Positions 1 through 6,353 of a stretch of 14,993 nucleotides of DNA are shown here, one piece after another. A program made the position numbers and the translations under genes. The first letter of the stretch is position 1; every line of letters begins with the position of its first letter. A model generated the notes under the pieces. It was given only the letters and a program-made list of their open reading frames with translations. It ran no database searches and was not told the DNA's origin. The DNA comes from F23-D06 sp045600905 (GTDB lineage: Bacteria; Bacteroidota; Bacteroidia; Bacteroidales; WCHB1-69): positions 1 through 14,993 of the forward strand of contig JAZRYT010000038.1 of assembly GCA_045600905.1 (NCBI GenBank), read 5' to 3'.

Positions 1-481
1 ACCCCTGGGATTTGCTGCCCCCGCGGGCGGCGTACTCCCACTCCGCCTCCGTGGGCAGACGGAACTTCTTCCCCGTCAAATGGTTCAATTTGACGATGAA
101 CTCCTGCACTTCGTTCCAGGTCACATTCTCCACCGGCAGGTTGTCGCCCTTGAAGCGCGACGGGTTGCTGCCCATCACCCCCATCCACTGCGCCTGCGTC
201 ACCTCGTACTTGCCGATGTAGAAGTCGCTGACCGTGACACTATGGGCCGGCTTCTCGTCACTATCGGCATCGCTTCCCTGCTCGGAGGTCGCCCCCATCG
301 TGAACGTGCCGCCCTGCACATAGACCATCTCCTCTAACATATCTTTATACAAAGAGCCGTAACCGCAGAAATAATGTCCTCTTTCAAATTCGTCATCCTG
401 ATGGCAGGCCGAAAGAATGGAGCCAAATATTATAGCTATAAGTATTATGAATAAGTTTCCTATTTGTAAATTATGTCTCAT
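1..481 (-). CDS. SUMF1/FGE-sulfatase-fold lipoprotein, C-terminus cut by window edge
   Basis: The first 160 codons are open on the minus strand, starting at an ATG at 481-479; the C-terminal part lies outside the window. Residues 1-26 form a lipoprotein signal (hydrophobic stretch, then LSAC with lipidation Cys at 26), so the product is probably anchored in the envelope. From about residue 52 it matches the formylglycine-generating-enzyme/SUMF1 fold: MVYVQGGTFTMG, then FYIGKYEVTQAQW, then FRLPTEAEWEYAARGG. In true FGEs the catalytic cysteines sit in the C-terminal half, which is not visible, so enzymatic activity cannot be judged; many Bacteroidetes members are non-catalytic and structural or ligand-binding. 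It starts 5 bp after the beta-barrel gene stops, implying translational coupling as the last visible gene of the sigma/caspase operon. The domain-coding part looks more GC-rich than its own signal-peptide end. Confidence 0.9.
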   Translation of the reverse strand, partial: MRHNLQIGNLFIILIAIIFGSILSACHQDDEFERGHYFCGYGSLYKDMLEEMVYVQGGTFTMGATSEQGSDADSDEKPAHSVTVSDFYIGKYEVTQAQWMGVMGSNPSRFKGDNLPVENVTWNEVQEFIVKLNHLTGKKFRLPTEAEWEYAARGGSKSQG

Positions 482-486
482 ATCGT

Positions 487-1386
487 TTATTTTTTTATGG
501 ATGATTTTTTGGGGGTCGGAATGCAGAATCCCACGCCAAGGCTGCCGCCGAAACTGAAAAAATAATTTGAATAAGAATAGACACTGAACGCGGTCGTCCC
601 TTCCAAGGAGAGCACGATGGACTTGATGTGGAACATCAGGCCGGTGGCGACCACGGGGCCATAATACGTGTTATATTTATAGCGGTGCCACCCTTCTGAG
701 GATTGTATCAGATTGGTCCTGTAGTTGAAGCCTATACCGAAGAGGAAGGAGATGAGCTGGTATCGCCTTGCCGTGATGCCGGCCATCGCTTCGATGTAGG
801 AGGATTTGGACTTGCCCGTCAGGTCGTATTCACGCCCATTATGGAAGTCACGGAACATTCCGTTGTAGTTGAAGTTCGTAAGGAAGCTGAAATACCAGCC
901 TACGTTCTTCATCGTTCCCACTTTAAAGCCGACGCCCCACTGCGGCATATTCCACAACTCGGTGTTCACGGTTAGAAATACCGTGTTTGGGATGGCGTTG
1001 AGACGAACGTTCTTTTCATTGAGACGAACACTCTTTTCATTGAGACGAGCTTCCTTTTTAGTTGCATAATGTTGTACGGCGCTCACCTTGAAGACGAAGT
1101 TTTCGCCCTGCAGCTTGTCGTATTCGGCCAGAACGTCGTACTCGATGCGCTTGCCGGTGCCGGCAGAAACATATATGCCCACGTCACCGGTCACGTGTCG
1201 CAAGGTGTCGCCGTAAGTGACACCGCCGTCGGTGGACATATACACGCTCACATCGGACGGCATGTCAAGGTCATACAATATAATTACTTTGTTGCCCTCC
1301 TGGTGGAAGGAGACGTTGGTCACGTTCTGCGCGAAAGCCGCCGAAAACGCAAACAACAGGAAAAAGATTGGGAGAAAATGTTTCAT
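487..1386 (-). CDS. Secreted Ig-like domain plus outer-membrane beta-barrel protein
   Basis: 299 residues with a signal peptide ending at AFAQ (residue 20). Residues about 21-106 look like the small beta-sandwich module found in Bacteroidetes surface proteins (VTNVSFHQEGNKVIILYDLD, then STDGGVTYGD, then VFKVSA); from memory, this module usually precedes a SUMF1 domain on the same chain. Residues about 113-131 are three heptads of the form RLNEKxV, encoded by a 21-bp tandem repeat. From about 135 to 299, alternating aromatic/hydrophobic strands with repeated G-x-G and N-Y patterns suggest a small outer-membrane beta-barrel of about eight strands. The gene lies 75 bp after the caspase gene and 5 bp before the SUMF1 lipoprotein gene, so the barrel may dock that lipoprotein or display it at the outer membrane (inference). 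No enzymatic motif is visible. The domain reading is fairly safe; the function is unknown. Confidence 0.8.
   Translation of the reverse strand: MKHFLPIFFLLFAFSAAFAQNVTNVSFHQEGNKVIILYDLDMPSDVSVYMSTDGGVTYGDTLRHVTGDVGIYVSAGTGKRIEYDVLAEYDKLQGENFVFKVSAVQHYATKKEARLNEKSVRLNEKNVRLNAIPNTVFLTVNTELWNMPQWGVGFKVGTMKNVGWYFSFLTNFNYNGMFRDFHNGREYDLTGKSKSSYIEAMAGITARRYQLISFLFGIGFNYRTNLIQSSEGWHRYKYNTYYGPVVATGLMFHIKSIVLSLEGTTAFSVYSYSNYFFSFGGSLGVGFCIPTPKKSSIKK
998..1060. repeat. 21-bp tandem repeat, 3 copies, in frame inside the barrel gene
   Basis: Three adjacent 21-bp units at 998-1018, 1019-1039 and 1040-1060 each begin ttgagacga and differ at only a few positions in the first two copies; the third is more diverged. 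The unit is a multiple of three, so copy-number change would add or remove exactly seven residues (RLNEK-x-V type) in the linker between the Ig-like domain and the barrel. Confidence 0.9.
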
Positions 1387-1398
1387 TGACGAAAAAAC

Positions 1399-1430
1399 TT
1401 AAGAAACTAAGAAATTAAGAAATTAAGGAA
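1399..1430. repeat. Degenerate 8-bp tandem repeat, 4 copies
   Basis: Four octamers in a row: ttaagaaa, ctaagaaa, ttaagaaa, ttaaggaa. They lie in the 75-bp gap between the caspase stop and the barrel gene start, within what would be the ribosome-binding region of the barrel gene. No hairpin is formed. This is one of several 7/8-bp repeat tracts in the window. Confidence 0.85.
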
Positions 1431-1436
1431 TAGTAC

Positions 1437-1464
1437 ATTATTCATTATTCATTATTAATTATTA
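1437..1464. repeat. Degenerate 7-bp tandem repeat, 4 copies, overlapping a stop codon
   Basis: Four heptamers: attattc, attattc, attatta, attatta. The last unit contains the TAA stop codon (1462-1464, minus strand) of the caspase gene. The pattern is two copies of one variant followed by two copies of another, the same layout as the tract at 7004-7031. Confidence 0.85.
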
Positions 1465-3138
1465 ATTGAACTTCCATTCCTGCCAGTTGTTGCTGATGGC
1501 GGAAGGCGAGATGTTGACGTCCGGGTTCTGGTCTTTGGAGTTCACGCGCAAACTCTGTTTGGCCACTTCCGTGGAGATGTAGTCTTTCAATTCGCCGTAG
1601 GTGCAATTGGGGTTCTGTTGCATTTTTTTCAAAAGATAGTAGGTGAACATACCGTGGAATTGTTCACGGAAAGGCAGAGCCACCTGGTCGGCTTGTGTGG
1701 CGGAAAAGACCACCAGATTGCCGGTGAGGGCTTCCTTCTTGGGGATGAGTTTCACGCCGCGGGCAGCCAACAATCCGGCATCACGTCCGCCGCCACTGAA
1801 GCAGGCGTCCATAAAGACGGTGACGCGGGCACCCGTGCCGGCCAATGTGCGATACAGGTCGTAAAGGTTGAGACCGTTGGTAAGGTTGGCGGCTGAAACA
1901 TCCACGGGGATGATATACGGCACATTGGTGTTCTCTTGCGGGAAGCCGTGTCCGGCATAGTAGAAGTAGAGTTGTGCGTTGCTTTCCAAATTCACCAGCT
2001 TCACCATTTTCGTAATTTCCTGATTCATTCGTCCGGCAGTAGCGTTGGTGAGAAAGACGATGTTGTTTTCGGGAACGCCAAGAACCGAAGCGGCATATTT
2101 GCGGAAAGTGGTAGCGTCGTTCACGGCAAAAGCCACATCCGACTCACTATTCAAGCCGGGTTGGTAGCTGTGATAGTCTTCATTTCCAATGATGATGGCA
2201 AAGCGATTGCCACTTTTGGGAGCACCCTGCGGAATATTCTTATCGACATCGGAAGAAAGAGTGGCCAACACAATATCCTGTTGCCGCAAATCTTCTGACT
2301 TGACATCAATTTTGGCAGGTGCCATCGGCTGGTTCAAAGCCAATTTGATAGTACGGTCTTCAGCATACTTTCCGAATTTTTCTCTTACCTTTATTTGGAT
2401 GGGAATGTCGGTAGAAGCATAGTTGTTGTTTACAATGAATTTATAGACCACGGATTGCGTGTTGCCGGCCTCCATCGTGTTGAGTGACACGTGTTGTACT
2501 TCGGGATTCAGGAGGAACACGTTGTCTGGATATTGCACATCCACCGTCACATTGTCGGCGGTTCCGTACTGCACATTCTGCACTAAAATCTGGAGGTAGA
2601 AAGGAGTAACTTTCTTCAGGGTTCCGGCGTTGTCACCGGTGACGGAATAATCCGTAACCTTAACCAAAGGAGAAATAAACGCCCGGGTGGTGACTGAAAT
2701 CGGATAGACTTCGGTACCGAAGCCATTGGGTTCGTCAATTTTCACCGAAAAAGTCACATTGCCGTCAATGGTATTCATATTCGAAGAAATGGGGAATTTT
2801 ATCATCTTCGTTTCACCAACTTTTATAACGGGGAGTTGTTGGTTGGAGAACGAGATGCCCTGCGTGGAGCCTTCGGCCTTAATCACGCCAGTCAGGCTGT
2901 AGCCATCGCCCATGCCGATGTTTTTCACCGTCATCGTAATAAAGCACTCCTCGTTGGCGTCCAAGGCATTGTCGCCAGTCTTGTCCTCGAAGGAAATATT
3001 CCCAATCACTTGTAAAATAGGGGGTTTGATTTCTTTCACAACATTGAGACTTCCTTTTTTCGAGGATCCTTCGTTTTGGGCAGAAATCATTACCGCGTTA
3101 AATGCGAGCAGCATTAAAAGAAAAATGTTCTTTTTCAT
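1462..3138 (-). CDS. Secreted caspase-family (peptidase C14) protease with N-terminal Ig-like domains
   Basis: 558 residues with a signal peptide ending at ISAQ (residue 21). Two beta-sandwich (CARDB/Ig-like) segments follow, at about 41-150 and 155-268. The caspase fold starts at RFAIIIGNEDY (about 312) and runs to about 540. The catalytic dyad is present: His397 in YYAGHGF and Cys446 in DACFSGG, with normal spacing, so the protease is probably active. VVFSATQADQVA and the FTYYLLKKM helix are typical of the prokaryotic C14 family, which often cleaves after Arg/Lys or Asp; the specificity cannot be read here. Unlike cytoplasmic bacterial caspases of defence systems, this one is exported, so its substrate should be in the periplasm or on the cell surface. 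It lies 12 bp after the DUF4384-like gene in the same operon. An intact dyad and no transmembrane anchor suggest a soluble or surface-tethered enzyme. Confidence 0.92.
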   Translation of the reverse strand: MKKNIFLLMLLAFNAVMISAQNEGSSKKGSLNVVKEIKPPILQVIGNISFEDKTGDNALDANEECFITMTVKNIGMGDGYSLTGVIKAEGSTQGISFSNQQLPVIKVGETKMIKFPISSNMNTIDGNVTFSVKIDEPNGFGTEVYPISVTTRAFISPLVKVTDYSVTGDNAGTLKKVTPFYLQILVQNVQYGTADNVTVDVQYPDNVFLLNPEVQHVSLNTMEAGNTQSVVYKFIVNNNYASTDIPIQIKVREKFGKYAEDRTIKLALNQPMAPAKIDVKSEDLRQQDIVLATLSSDVDKNIPQGAPKSGNRFAIIIGNEDYHSYQPGLNSESDVAFAVNDATTFRKYAASVLGVPENNIVFLTNATAGRMNQEITKMVKLVNLESNAQLYFYYAGHGFPQENTNVPYIIPVDVSAANLTNGLNLYDLYRTLAGTGARVTVFMDACFSGGGRDAGLLAARGVKLIPKKEALTGNLVVFSATQADQVALPFREQFHGMFTYYLLKKMQQNPNCTYGELKDYISTEVAKQSLRVNSKDQNPDVNISPSAISNNWQEWKFN

Positions 3139-3150
3139 AATTTTTGGTTA

Positions 3151-3978
3151 TTATTTGGTTATATCGAATTTTATCCATTTATAGCATCGTTCGTCCGCCG
3201 GGATGTTCAGCAGCCAACGATACACGGTTTGGTAATCAACGCTTTCTGTGAACGGGATGGAGCGTTTGAGCAGGACGATCAAGATCAGGTTGGGTTCCAA
3301 AGGAGAGTCGTGGAGCTTATCTGCTGTGAACTCTATTTCACCGTTTAAGTTAAACTCATTGGTGGTCGGCGGAAAGGCGTAGCGCGTTCCCTTTTTGAGC
3401 ATTATGTCGCGGAAGAAATCCGGATTGGGATAAATCAAGTCGCCGGAATGTGCCTGTTTTGGGGAGGCGTCAAACCAGAACACGCGCAGATATCCGTCCT
3501 TGAACGGCAGGATGGAAAACTCTATAGGCGTTTCATTATGGTAAAGTTCCTTGAAGCCATCCGCCCTAAATGAGAATTCCGGGTCGGATTTCTTATCTTC
3601 CATCAGCACTTCCGCCACAATCGACACGCGCGCTTCCACCAGGTCGTTGACCATATTGCGCGTCACTTCGGGTTCCCGAACCAAGCGCACTCTGCCGTCC
3701 AACTCGATCAAACTCAGTTCATCGGACAGGATGCCCGACATCTCGGTTTGCGCCCCCACGTGCAGTGTGGTGAAAGACGTCACGGATTCCGTAAAGCCCG
3801 CTTGCAGAAGCGCATCCTTCTTGGCTTTGAAGAGAGCTTCCTCATAAGTGCTTTCCGTGTGTTTACCCACGGCTGATCCCGTAGCGTGTACGGTTTTTTG
3901 CCGTTGCCCGAAGACGGGCAGTAAAAAAATGGTTAAGATAAACAGTGTCAATATTTTTCTCATATTCGTGATGTTCAT
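3151..3978 (-). CDS. Secreted DUF4384-like protein
   Basis: 275 residues with a hydrophobic N-terminal signal ending at VFGQ. Met6 (3963-3961) gives a more compact signal peptide and is an equally good start; neither has a clear ribosome-binding site. Residues about 28-130 resemble an LPP20/FlgT-type alpha-beta domain (ATGSAVGK, then EEALFKAKKDALLQAG). Residues about 155-240 resemble DUF4384 (DGYLRVFWFDA, then GDLIYPNP, then KGTRYAFP), a module found beside or fused to bacterial caspase-like proteins and kinases. No catalytic residues are recognisable. It lies 8 bp after the anti-sigma gene and 12 bp before the caspase gene, so it is probably a partner or scaffold of the exported protease (inference). 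The domain assignment is by eye and moderately sure. Confidence 0.72.
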   Translation of the reverse strand: MNITNMRKILTLFILTIFLLPVFGQRQKTVHATGSAVGKHTESTYEEALFKAKKDALLQAGFTESVTSFTTLHVGAQTEMSGILSDELSLIELDGRVRLVREPEVTRNMVNDLVEARVSIVAEVLMEDKKSDPEFSFRADGFKELYHNETPIEFSILPFKDGYLRVFWFDASPKQAHSGDLIYPNPDFFRDIMLKKGTRYAFPPTTNEFNLNGEIEFTADKLHDSPLEPNLILIVLLKRSIPFTESVDYQTVYRWLLNIPADERCYKWIKFDITK

Positions 3979-3986
3979 TCTTGCTA

Positions 3987-4733
3987 CTATCGGTTTTCAA
4001 CAGCTATTTCCCCGCTCTTCTCCATCGTGCTTCCGTCAGGGAAGGTGAATGCGGCGGACCAGTTCAATTTTTGCTGACCGTCAGCGATTTTCATTTTGTA
4101 TGCGTTTTTGTTTTCCAGAAGCTCGTCTGCCAAGACCCGGCCGCTGTCGGATGTCACGAGAAGATGTACTTTGCAGGCATCCGTTCTCCAACGGAAGGTC
4201 ACGGAGGGTTTGTCCGCCGAAATCGTTGTCTGTTTTTGTAAAGGGAAAATCATCTGGGCGTAGTTCTTCTTGAGAACGCTGTCGGCGTAATGCTTTGGCT
4301 CTTGAATGGCTGGTAAGAGTCCCTTTTCCAGTTTGTCCTGTTTGATTTTCGTGTTGTCCGTGTTCGATTCTACAGAATCCGAAACGGTCGTTGGCGTATG
4401 GGAGGATTGGGACTGTCCCGTTTGTTCCTGTTGGGCAAGCTGTCCTTTGTCATCCTCAGTGTGATGGAAAGCGAACACGCCGACAACGACCAGCACGGCA
4501 ATGGCAGCGGCGGCCGAGGCGGTCCAAAGCACTCTTTTCCATACGTTTTTATTCTCAATAGATTTTTTTTTGCCTCGTTGCAACTCGACGGCGGCAACCA
4601 TATTGAGAAAATCATCTAAATGTTCGTCGTTCTCTGCAAGATATTGCAATACGGCTTCTTCCTCTTCAGAAGAGGCCTTCCCGCTCATATATTTGGCCAA
4701 TAGTTCGTCCGAAATCTGTTCTTTCTTTTTCAT
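3987..4733 (-). CDS. Membrane-anchored anti-sigma-factor-like protein
   Basis: 248 residues. The cytoplasmic N-terminus (ISDELLAKYMSGKASSEEEEAVLQYLAEN, about residues 7-35, split here only for description) has the helical layout of Bacteroidetes anti-sigma factors, without the zinc-binding HxxxCxxC of ZAS proteins. A single transmembrane helix lies at about 68-90 (ASAAAAIAVLVVVGVFAF). A Ser/Thr/Gln-rich linker follows, then a compact periplasmic domain (about 160-248) with the beta pattern VTFRWRTDACKVHLLVTSD. Its start is 11 bp after the stop of the ECF sigma gene, the classical sigma/anti-sigma arrangement. It would hold the sigma factor at the membrane and release it on an envelope signal. 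It is not a FecR-type transducer: no TonB-receptor pair is nearby. Confidence 0.8.
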   Translation of the reverse strand: MKKKEQISDELLAKYMSGKASSEEEEAVLQYLAENDEHLDDFLNMVAAVELQRGKKKSIENKNVWKRVLWTASAAAAIAVLVVVGVFAFHHTEDDKGQLAQQEQTGQSQSSHTPTTVSDSVESNTDNTKIKQDKLEKGLLPAIQEPKHYADSVLKKNYAQMIFPLQKQTTISADKPSVTFRWRTDACKVHLLVTSDSGRVLADELLENKNAYKMKIADGQQKLNWSAAFTFPDGSTMEKSGEIAVENR

Positions 4734-4744
4734 CTTTTCCTGTT

Positions 4745-5311
4745 TTAAATGTAATCCTGAAGATGATTCTTGATGAGTTTCGCAATGGCGCGTCGTTTGA
4801 TGTTGTACAGATTGTCAACCGTCACCTTGAATTTTTCAGCAACTTCGGAGGGTTCTTCCTCGTTGAGTATCAACGCCTCCAGAATCTGTCGGTCTCTTGG
4901 CGGCTTTGTTTTCCGGATGGCATTCTTGATGTCCATCACAATGGTGCTGAAGACGCAGTTCCCTTGCAGAAACGCATTCCGGTCATCTACATCTTCTATA
5001 GGAACATTATGGGAGGATTCTATCATCGAACAAGTATAATCTTTGAAAAATCGATAAGATACCACCGAGAACCAGTTGGCAAAAGGAAGTTCCGGATTGT
5101 ACTTTAGAAGTTTTTCCCAATTGTTCTTACTGACGTAAAGATACAATTCCTGAATGAGATCGGAAAATTCAACGTTCTTGTTTCCTGCGGCTTTCAAAGC
5201 ATTATAGCGAAGCAATGACTCAAAATGTTCATAAAACACATACTGAATCACAAACTCCTCATTGCGTATAAGTCCCTCAACAATTTGATTGTCCGTGATT
5301 GTATTTGACAT
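4745..5311 (-). CDS. ECF-type RNA polymerase sigma factor (operon 1)
   Basis: 188 residues. Region 2 spans about residues 20-95 (core-binding FSDLIQELYLYV and the aromatic-rich NWFSVVSYRFFKDY); region 4 spans about 125-185 with a helix-turn-helix in EEEPSEVAEKFKVTVDNLYNIKRRA. The length is normal for an ECF sigma factor. It is divergent: region 2 lacks the common DxxQD motif spelling and the linker is rich in acidic residues. It is the first gene of a six-gene operon, directly behind a strong housekeeping-type promoter, and is followed 11 bp later by its presumed anti-sigma factor. The short leader, about 20 nt, leaves little room for regulatory RNA. The operon may also be self-activated from a second promoter, but no duplicated motif is obvious. 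Confidence 0.88.
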   Translation of the reverse strand: MSNTITDNQIVEGLIRNEEFVIQYVFYEHFESLLRYNALKAAGNKNVEFSDLIQELYLYVSKNNWEKLLKYNPELPFANWFSVVSYRFFKDYTCSMIESSHNVPIEDVDDRNAFLQGNCVFSTIVMDIKNAIRKTKPPRDRQILEALILNEEEPSEVAEKFKVTVDNLYNIKRRAIAKLIKNHLQDYI

Positions 5312-5337
5312 CAGGTTCCAGATTTTTTTGAAAAGTG

Positions 5338-5368
5338 CAAAAATAGTATTTTTCTGAAAAGATGCAAA
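5338..5368 (-). promoter_or_regulatory. Bacteroidetes housekeeping promoter for the sigma/caspase operon
   Basis: On the minus strand, TTTG (5368-5365), a 19-bp spacer and TATTTTTG (5345-5338) match the Bacteroides -33/-7 consensus TTTG-N19-TAnnTTTG exactly. Transcription would begin near 5331, about 20 nt ahead of the sigma-factor start codon. This implies some basal expression of the operon without its own sigma factor. Confidence 0.8.
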
Positions 5369-5423
5369 TCCTTAAAGCACAAAATAATACAACTATAACT
5401 TTATTACAATGGGATTGCTGTCG

Positions 5424-5447
5424 ATAAAACAAACCGATTAAGGTCGG
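5424..5447 (-). terminator. Weak intrinsic-terminator-like hairpin
   Basis: On the minus strand CCGA (5447-5444) and TCGG (5437-5434) flank a 6-nt loop, extendable by one G-T and one A-T pair, and are followed by TTTGTTTTAT. It sits about 100 bp after the last open codon of the broken anti-sigma region and just upstream of the operon 1 promoter, a sensible place to stop the upstream transcript. The stem is short, so the call is tentative. Confidence 0.35.
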
Positions 5448-5458
5448 CTGTCATTTTT

Positions 5459-5481
5459 AATTCCCTTGAATTCGGGGAATT
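5459..5481. repeat. Short perfect palindrome upstream of operon 1
   Basis: AATTCCC (5459-5465) and GGGAATT (5475-5481) form a 7-bp inverted repeat around a 9-nt loop. It is not followed by a T-run on the minus strand, so it is not an obvious terminator for the resident genes. It could be a protein-binding site about 90 bp upstream of the -33 box. The rest of 5482-5543 shows nothing recognisable. Confidence 0.4.
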
Positions 5482-5543
5482 TACCATCATGATATTTCCG
5501 TATCGCCCGCAACTATTTTTGACATAGTAATTTTATTTTTATT

Positions 5544-5834
5544 CTATTCCTCTCTTGTACCTTCGCTAATAATTTTCTTCAATTCTTCCATATCGGGCAA
5601 GGCTTTTCGCAGGTCTTCCGGCATATCGGCCGCTGTTTTATAGGTGGCCACGCCATAGGACTTGTATATTACCGCCTTGCGCGCCATTGATGAATTTGTA
5701 ATGGTTTGAGAAAAGTTGTTTGGTAGTTTATCCCGGTTTTCAAAAGCCTGTTGTTTGATTAACTTTACAAGAGCGTCAACAGATTATTGTCACCCTCTTG
5801 TTCTTTTATCACAGAAATTCTTTTCCCCTTATCA
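5544..5834 (-). pseudogene. Out-of-frame C-terminal continuation of the anti-sigma-like gene
   Basis: After the TGA at 5834-5832, the frame one base over stays open to the TAA at 5767-5765. It reads AEYSDKGKRISVIKEQEGDN, a normal-looking peptide, across about 5845-5783. The original frame is then open from 5783 to the TAG at 5546-5544 (VDALVKLIKQQAFENRDK, and later MARKAVIYKSYGVATYKTA to SEGTREE). One base fewer in the A4 run at 5856-5853 and one more near 5783 would join all parts into a single chain of about 268 residues, close to the 248 of the neighbouring anti-sigma protein. A 47-residue ORF starting at the ATG at 5687-5685 is the alternative reading, but the protein-like sequence continues upstream of it without any start codon. 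The product family of the tail is not recognised. Confidence 0.6.
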
Positions 5835-6350
5835 GAATATTCTGCTGTTGCCTTTTCGCAGCTCTTCGTCCGTGGGGACCATTTGCGTAATGGTATCGAC
5901 ATTGATGATGACGGGGTGTCCAAAAACTTCGCTTGCCTTCACTTTGGTCTTTTTTGCAACCGTTTTGGGCTGTTCCTTGGGTTCGGCTCCCCCACTCTCC
6001 GTTTCGGCAGGTTCCTGCTTTTGGACACGCGTCTGTGGTATGGATTCCTTCCCCGGTTCTGCAACAGCTTTCGGTTCGGTCTTTTCCTCTGTAACCTCCA
6101 TCGTATCTTGGGCCACCACAACTTCCACAGGATCGGGTTCTGCAACAGGTTGCGGTGCCTGATGTTTGACAACCGCCAATGTGATACCGGCGACCACGGC
6201 AAGAGACGCTATCGTAACAGCAGCAATCTGCAAGGCAGACATACCGGTCTTGATACCCGCGCGTTTGGCAAAGCCCTTCCACGCAGAGGGTTTGTATGGA
6301 TATTGTGCCTGTTCGGCTTTTTCTTTAATAAGTTGGTCAAATTCAGTCAT
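5832..6350 (-). CDS. Anti-sigma-like membrane protein, probably truncated by frameshift
   Basis: 172 residues as it stands. A short cytoplasmic N-terminus (MTEFDQLIKEKAEQ, then YPYKPSAWKGFAKRAG) is followed by one transmembrane helix at about 39-61 (ALQIAAVTIASLAVVAGITLAVV). An acidic/proline/lysine-rich linker comes next, about 65-140, which looks like an extended periplasmic spacer. It starts 3 bp after the ECF sigma gene stops, the position and topology expected of that sigma factor's anti-sigma. No zinc-binding motif is seen. The C-terminus (EELRKGNSRIF) ends abruptly just after an A4 run, and protein-like sequence continues downstream in shifted frame, so the natural product is probably about 268 residues. 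Whether the truncated form still binds its sigma factor is open; the N-terminal sigma-binding part and membrane anchor are intact. Confidence 0.7.
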   Translation of the reverse strand: MTEFDQLIKEKAEQAQYPYKPSAWKGFAKRAGIKTGMSALQIAAVTIASLAVVAGITLAVVKHQAPQPVAEPDPVEVVVAQDTMEVTEEKTEPKAVAEPGKESIPQTRVQKQEPAETESGGAEPKEQPKTVAKKTKVKASEVFGHPVIINVDTITQMVPTDEELRKGNSRIF

Positions 6351-6353
6351 AGA

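Noticed and set aside
12..337. Two short plus-strand ORFs at the window start
   Set aside because: They lie opposite a clear SUMF1 domain on the minus strand, which is continuous to the window edge.
1387..1461. Search for a promoter or terminator in the only wide gap of operon 1
   Set aside because: The gap is filled by two tandem repeat tracts; no hairpin with T-run and no TTTG/TAnnTTTG pair was found.
3143..3162. Direct repeat tttggttat with 11-bp period at the DUF4384/caspase junction
   Set aside because: Only two copies of 9 bp across a stop codon and a leader; easily due to chance in AT-rich sequence.
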